A stretch of DNA of 64,000 nucleotides from Diatrype stigma. Taxonomy: Eukaryota > Ascomycota > Sordariomycetes > Xylariales > Diatrypaceae. Of this stretch, positions 59,840 to 64,000 are shown piece by piece. Position numbers and translations under genes: made by a program. The notes beneath the pieces are model-generated. The model saw only the letters and a list, made by a program, of their open reading frames with translations, was not told where the DNA came from and did no database searches. The stretch spans positions 434,001-498,000 of the forward strand of contig JAKJXP020000024.1 in the NCBI GenBank assembly GCA_022225965.2. Reading direction: 5' to 3'. Each line of letters begins with the position of its first letter. The first letter of the stretch is position 1.

Positions 59840-60702
59840 TCACATGGCCATCTCGGCCTGGAGCTTTCGAAATTCTGCTTCTTCGTCGTCCTCCTCGACC
59901 GGTTGAGCCTTCCCTTTGACTAGCGAAATCGTTAGCGAGCTAATTCCACACCTCATAATCAGAGGATTATACTCACTTTCTCCATTCGCGGCGGCGGGCA
60001 TGCGGTGGACCGCATCCGACACTGGAACCGTCCCAGACTTGAGCATTTGCTCGTCGAGTTGCTCTTGTTGCATCTGTTCGAGCTCCTCCTCCAAGTCCAC
60101 CTCGTCTATAGGTTCCCCGAGGGTGGTGCTCGTAATGGCGTTGGATATCTCTTCGCTGAGGAGGTTGTGATCTTGGAGGTCGCTCCTATTGTTTATTTCG
60201 TCAGTTGTCAGTTGGCTTGGGGAACGGTATATATGCACGTACATGGTCTTGTCAACCTTTTCTGGCGTAAGCTTTCCGTGTATCTGTCTCATGGCTTCTC
60301 CGGCCCTCTCCATGGCAACCAGGGTCTCCCGGTTGATATTGGCGGACTCGATGGCGTTGATCTGCTGTTCGAGGGTACCAATCTGGGCTATCGTCTGTTC
60401 CAGACTGTGTTCATGCGCCTTCTTTCGCCGTAGCGCAGCCTTGGCAGCTAACAGCAAATGTTGTCAGTTCCCAGCCGATAAGGTAAGGTGCGTAATTTCA
60501 TAGGGATTGCTGAAATACCATTCTTATTTGAGTTAACATTCTTTCGTGCGACGGCATCCTGCTCATCCATCTGCGTCATCAGGTGTCTCTCCCGTTTCTG
60601 TAGCATGTCTAGCTGCGATCTCAAACCGAGGATCGCATTCTTTGGGCTGTCTTTTTTCTTTTGGGCGGCGGCACCGCCAAACCAGCCCCAAACACCCGAC
60701 AT
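59840..60702 (-). CDS. SNF7: ESCRT-III subunit Snf7/Vps32
   Basis: This protein polymerises on endosomal membranes to form intralumenal vesicles in the multivesicular-body pathway. Four exons on the minus strand are inferred: 60519-60702, 60243-60447, 59977-60185 and 59840-59919, giving 225 residues, close to the 240 of yeast. The amphipathic N-terminus is MSGVWGWFGGAAAQKKKDSP. A basic helical hairpin (AILGLRSQLDMLQKRERHL, AAKAALRRKKAHEHSLEQTI) and the conserved AMRQIHGKLTPEKVDKTM follow, continuing after intron 2 into SDLQDHNLLSEEISNAITST. The acidic C-terminal half ends EAEFRKLQAEMAM, the helix recognised by Vps4-related partners in the family. The intron ending CAATAG before GAGCGACC was chosen because it restores the family sequence. 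It is divergent from TEN1. Confidence 0.95.
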
Positions 60703-61664
60703 GATGATCAAGGTGATGCTGCGATATGAAGAAGTCGCAAGATAAGAATTTGAGGAGATAAAGGCTGTCGGTGGAAGAGAGAACCGAGATGCGGCGATGA
60801 GGTTATATCGATGGAAGGAGGTGAGGTAGTCGACTCGTAGATAAGATGGAGATGGAGATGGAGATGAAGTCGGGGATGGTGGGGTTAGAGTCTCTACGTG
60901 CACTACCCCCGACAGGTAGACAGGTGCGGTTGGATGCTTGGGCGGTTTGCTAAGGTTGGTTGGGTTCGCCTAGAATAACGTCGGCAGGTGAGCAAGGTGT
61001 CTGACACAGGATATCCCGTGAGGTTCGAGTTTCGTCGGGGTTGGGGTTTTATCGGGATCGGATTGCGGATGCCTAGGAGAAAGGAGAAGTGATAAGGTGG
61101 AAGTGATGAAGATGATGCAACGACGTTCCTTAGGTCACAGGGCCACAGTCTAGGTGCCTAGAGGTGTTGTTAGGACGTTTCCATGTGCTATGATACCTGT
61201 AACTACTGTAGTGGGGCATAGCGTTATGGCTCTAGCCATCGGCCGCCACCGGAACAAGCAGCTGAGCCCGTTTTTATATTAAGTACCTAGGTACCTAACT
61301 TAATAGCTTCACCAGCCACAGTAACAGCCACATAGAGAGTACTAGAACCCGTTATTTAACCGACCTAGTCATTCAACCACCAGCCAATCATAGCGTGGTT
61401 TTGTATTTCAGGGCCACTTGCTCTACCCTCGAACCTTCATGTTAAGTCCAGCGAAATGGGACGGAGGCGGGGACCTTTCTGACATACCATGATCTTACAT
61501 ACCATGAACTTTTGCTTGCTCACTCGATGCTGCTCATCACCAAATAAGGCCTTGCGTGTTGTGCTGTCCGAGTCGACAGGGTTTCTCGTCAAGGAGCCAG
61601 ATGTCAATGATTCCCGGTCCCAAGTTGTGGCAGCGTCTCATGATGACATTGCTTCGTATCGACA
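60703..61664. promoter_or_regulatory. divergent promoter region of SNF7 and TEN1
   Basis: This 962-bp stretch separates two opposed start codons and must hold both promoters. A GATGGA triplet-like repeat (60845-60865), pyrimidine/purine-skewed leaders and a TACCTAGGTACCTA palindromic motif (61284-61297) are present. No coding signal is seen. Confidence 0.6.
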
Positions 61665-62265
61665 ATGTCAAATGGTCCTCTCCCCTCTGTGAGATGCCTT
61701 CTCTCAAGCCTCCCGTCTAGGAAAGTAGGGGATAAGGTCAGATTCCTTGGATAGTAGGTTCCTTCCTACCAACAATAGACATATATTATTCAACTTTCCG
61801 TGGTGCACCGTGTTCGTCACCATACGCTGCCCATGTAACCAGCATAACCCCTGTCGCAACAGTACTATGCCTTCACCAACGCCAAACTTACAGCTTTCTC
61901 TAGACATGTACTAACAGAATTGCAGTGTAAATTCATACTCAATTGCTTCTGCGACTCTCACAGTAGAGCATGGCTTCCCCAAAGGCACTTTCGTAAAGGC
62001 TGCGGTAGATGTCAAACTTCTCCTCGAAACTCTCAAGACCAATGAAACAAACATTGGTAGCTGGGTGAACGTCATTGGATATGTCACCTCGATTCAACAA
62101 AACCCGGCCGGGTCTACCAAGGGCGACTCAACTACAATTATTGGTGTACAAGCCTTGCTTGTTTGGACAACAGAAGACTTGGATATACCAGCATATGAGA
62201 AATCCTTTGCAATGAGCCTTAACGGATACATACTCCAAAGAACTTCTAAAGCTGAGATCCATTAG
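61665..62265 (+). CDS. TEN1: CST telomere-capping complex subunit Ten1
   Basis: This is a small OB-fold protein that binds Stn1 and protects the single-stranded telomere end and supports fill-in synthesis. Two exons (61665-61753 and 61926-62265) give 142 residues. The first exon reads MSNGPLPSVRCLLSSLPSRK and then VGDKVRFLG. Intron 1 has donor GTAGGT and acceptor TTGCAG; across it the frame reads LGYVNSYSIASATLTVEHG. The rest (FVKAAVDVKLLLETL, IGSWVNVIGYVTSI, IGVQALLVWTTEDLDI) gives the beta-strand pattern of an OB fold, and matches the layout of fungal Ten1 as I know it. The C-terminus ends RTSKAEIH. The family is short and diverged, so the call rests on length, exon layout and these motifs. 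Its short exons make it easy to miss. Confidence 0.82.
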
Positions 62266-63220
62266 ATATGGTAACCTCCAACTCAGGGCTTGAACTCTAT
62301 GCAGGAGATGCATGATTTCCCTCCTCGAGGATCACAGCAATACCATGGACAGAGAAGGATATATATCCCGACCGGGTCGTCCAATCGAGAAACTTCCATT
62401 ATCAGGATGCATTCGCCCATGTGTGGCAGTCGTATGCGAGCCAATAAACTCAACAAACCGAGATCATGATTTGGTCACTGTCTTTTGCGTGCTTCTCGAG
62501 CGATATCACTGAGTAGTGGATCTCGTGAGAATAGTTGTTGCTCAATTGTTTACATGAGTGCGACTTTCAAGATTACCTATACATACCACCTCAGACAGTC
62601 AGAGGACGCAATACCCTCGACTCAGCCTGAAAGTTTTCAGCATCCTCTTCACGAGGGTTGCCTTCAATTGCATATCAAGGCTTAACAAGTCTACAGAGCC
62701 TATGAGATCTGCTCTGCAGGAGCTACCAAACTCGCTCTCACCTACATCGTTGTAGAATTGGGTTGTATTACGGTCTATATATGCGCCCAATCGCATTGGC
62801 AAGTCCATATGCGGACGGCTTGCTGCATGAGCTGTACGGAAGCGGGCTGGTGAGGTGCATACTGCAAACCAATCGGGCATAGACACCACTCAAGAACGAC
62901 TTGGCTAAGCGCTCCTGCAGACGACCATCGAACCTGACAGCTCCCCATTTGAGGTATCCACAGAGAACAGTTGGCAGCTCCTCGCTGGACGACCTTGCCT
63001 GGTTGACAAACCTGAATCTCAGCATCCCGTGCTAGTGGATTGCCATACGATGTTCAGCCGCCGCGGGTCCTGCAAAACCCTCAGACACCACCTTCGGCTC
63101 GTCTTGGCTGTTGGACTCCTCCACCTCGTTCCTCTCTGCTGGAAGTGTGCATGATTCGAGTCGCTTCGGCACACCTTGCATGGTGGCAAACATTGCCACG
63201 GTTAGGGTCAATGGTGTATC
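62266..63220. other. convergent intergenic, nothing recognised
   Basis: This 955-bp stretch lies between the 3' ends of TEN1 and the small minus-strand gene. ORFs under 100 codons in several frames share no motif. An old pseudogene is possible but not supportable. Confidence 0.55.
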
Positions 63221-63760
63221 TCATTTTCGGAGAGTATCGGTGCCCCTTCTGTCATCATACGGTCGCCGAGGAGCATGCCCTCTTCGGTCTCTGCCTTGAC
63301 GCCTCGAGGATGCGGATTCGCCAGCCCCTTTCGACATTAGGATTGGCTGGTGGAGTGGCCGCTTCAGCGGTTTGTCGGGACTGAGCTGTTGCGCTCTGGC
63401 CGCTGCCTGCTTCTCCCACATCTCCCTCGATTTCAAGCAGATGTCGTCAATTTGCTCCTGAAACAGACGTCAACGGCTACGCTCTTTCTTCCATGGATAG
63501 GCGGGTTGGTGCTCACGTCCGTGAGGCAGCTACCGGCGGTCGTGATCAAATATCCATCTTCCCCCTATAAGAAAAAGGATGTGTAAGTGTGTCGGTCGCC
63601 AAAAGGGTCGTCGCTTGTGTTTTCATTATCGTACTTCTCGGGTATAGGGTCGAACCGTCGCGTCGGGCCCAAGGTAATACTGGAGCTCCTGGACAATGAC
63701 CTTCCTGTTGATATCCATCTGCGGGATCCAATATCTGTTCGGGGAGAGGGACGAGGACAT
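63221..63760 (-). CDS. small conserved fungal protein of unknown function
   Basis: Three exons on the minus strand are inferred: 63635-63760, 63517-63564 and 63221-63457, all in phase 0, giving 136 residues. The protein begins MSSSLSPNRYWIPQMDINRK. A compact core follows, VIVQELQYYLGPDATVRPYT continuing into EGEDGYLITT and LTDEQIDDICLKSREMWEK. The core looks like a small folded domain of alternating helix and strand. The last 60 residues are basic and disordered (RRQGRDRRGHAPRRPYDDRR). I believe close relatives exist across filamentous ascomycetes, but I know no function or domain name. The start is the only ATG in frame after an upstream stop-free stretch; a further upstream exon beyond 63760 cannot be excluded. 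Confidence 0.78.
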
Positions 63761-64000
63761 ATTTTTCTGAGCAGCAAGGGACGACGGGGCTTGGCGGTGG
63801 TTTCTCGAGGTCAATAGGGCACACGACAAGCTTCTTCGGTGGGAAAGGGACGAGGATCAGCACCGGCGAGGCCCCTCTTTATGTTGTTGTCGAGAGTCCT
63901 GTGCGGGTTTATATGTTTATTCATACTCCTGTCCTCTTCGGGGGCTCACTCGAATCCTCAGTGGCTTGGCACACCGTCTGCTCGGCGAACCTGCATAATA
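63761..64000. other. right edge, promoter side of the small conserved gene
   Basis: The last 240 bases lie upstream of the minus-strand start codon and continue out of the window. No coding feature is supported. Confidence 0.5.

Noticed and set aside
61489..61692. 67-codon ORF just before TEN1
   Set aside because: It overlaps the TEN1 start in another frame and has no homology-like motif; TEN1 exon 1 explains the coding signal.

Overview
The window is nuclear DNA of a filamentous ascomycete (Pezizomycotina, most likely a Sordariomycete; I cannot fix the order). The evidence is the gene style and gene content. Coding exons are moderately GC-rich and split by short GT-AG introns of about 50-140 bp, some with TGCTAAC-like branch sites. 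The genes include a GH6 cellulase, a kinesin-3, a fungal-type OST3, SNF7 and TEN1, plus a degenerate AT-rich retrotransposon bearing a repeat-induced point mutation (RIP) pattern. No tRNA, rRNA or CRISPR array was found.

Left third (1-25.2 kb). A gene-poor 2.9 kb is followed by a leukotriene A4 hydrolase-type M1 aminopeptidase (2918-5223, six exons). Next come a kinesin-3/Unc104 vesicle motor (6474-11775), an MRM2-type mitochondrial rRNA 2'-O-methyltransferase (12989-14871, seven exons) and an unidentified multi-pass membrane protein (15734-17098). A coiled-coil protein on the minus strand (17442-19847) is divergent from OST3 (20643-21816). A secreted, catalytic-domain-only GH6 cellulase (23693-25231) follows. 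I joined exons by reading frame across each intron; the spliced lengths are all multiples of three.

Middle (25.2-40.1 kb), the dynamic part. A little-mutated LTR-like fragment (25753 onward), an orphan ORF fragment and a complete GMC oxidoreductase (minus, 26622-28652) lead into a broken short-chain dehydrogenase gene. That gene is split by a 7,668-bp LTR retrotransposon (29772-37439) with 184-bp LTRs, terminal TATCGC/GCGATA ends and a 5-bp target duplication TTATG. Removing the element and one TTATG restores an in-frame junction in the dehydrogenase glycine-rich motif. The element is of Ty1/copia type on the plus strand, extremely AT-rich and full of stops. Its two LTRs differ, by eye, only by transitions, as RIP predicts. 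The dehydrogenase also carries a frameshift and a C-to-T-type stop. Beyond the element lies a seven-pass-like membrane protein of unknown function (minus, 37966-40086).

Right part (40.1-64 kb). An ArsB/CitMHS-type ion transporter (40994-43493) is convergent with a giant, almost single-exon gene (minus, 43987 to about 55993) encoding a roughly 4,000-residue Ala/Glu/Pro-rich repeat protein with a basic, Ser/His-rich C-terminus. After 3.8 kb without a recognisable gene come SNF7/VPS32 of ESCRT-III (minus, 59840-60702), divergent from a small two-exon TEN1 telomere-capping gene (61665-62265), and a small conserved fungal protein of unknown function (minus, 63221-63760).

Most genes are independent housekeeping units rather than an operon or cluster. 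The only local functional grouping is the GMC oxidoreductase next to the dead dehydrogenase, both redox enzymes read on the minus strand. This could be the remnant of a small metabolic unit, but the sequence does not prove it.
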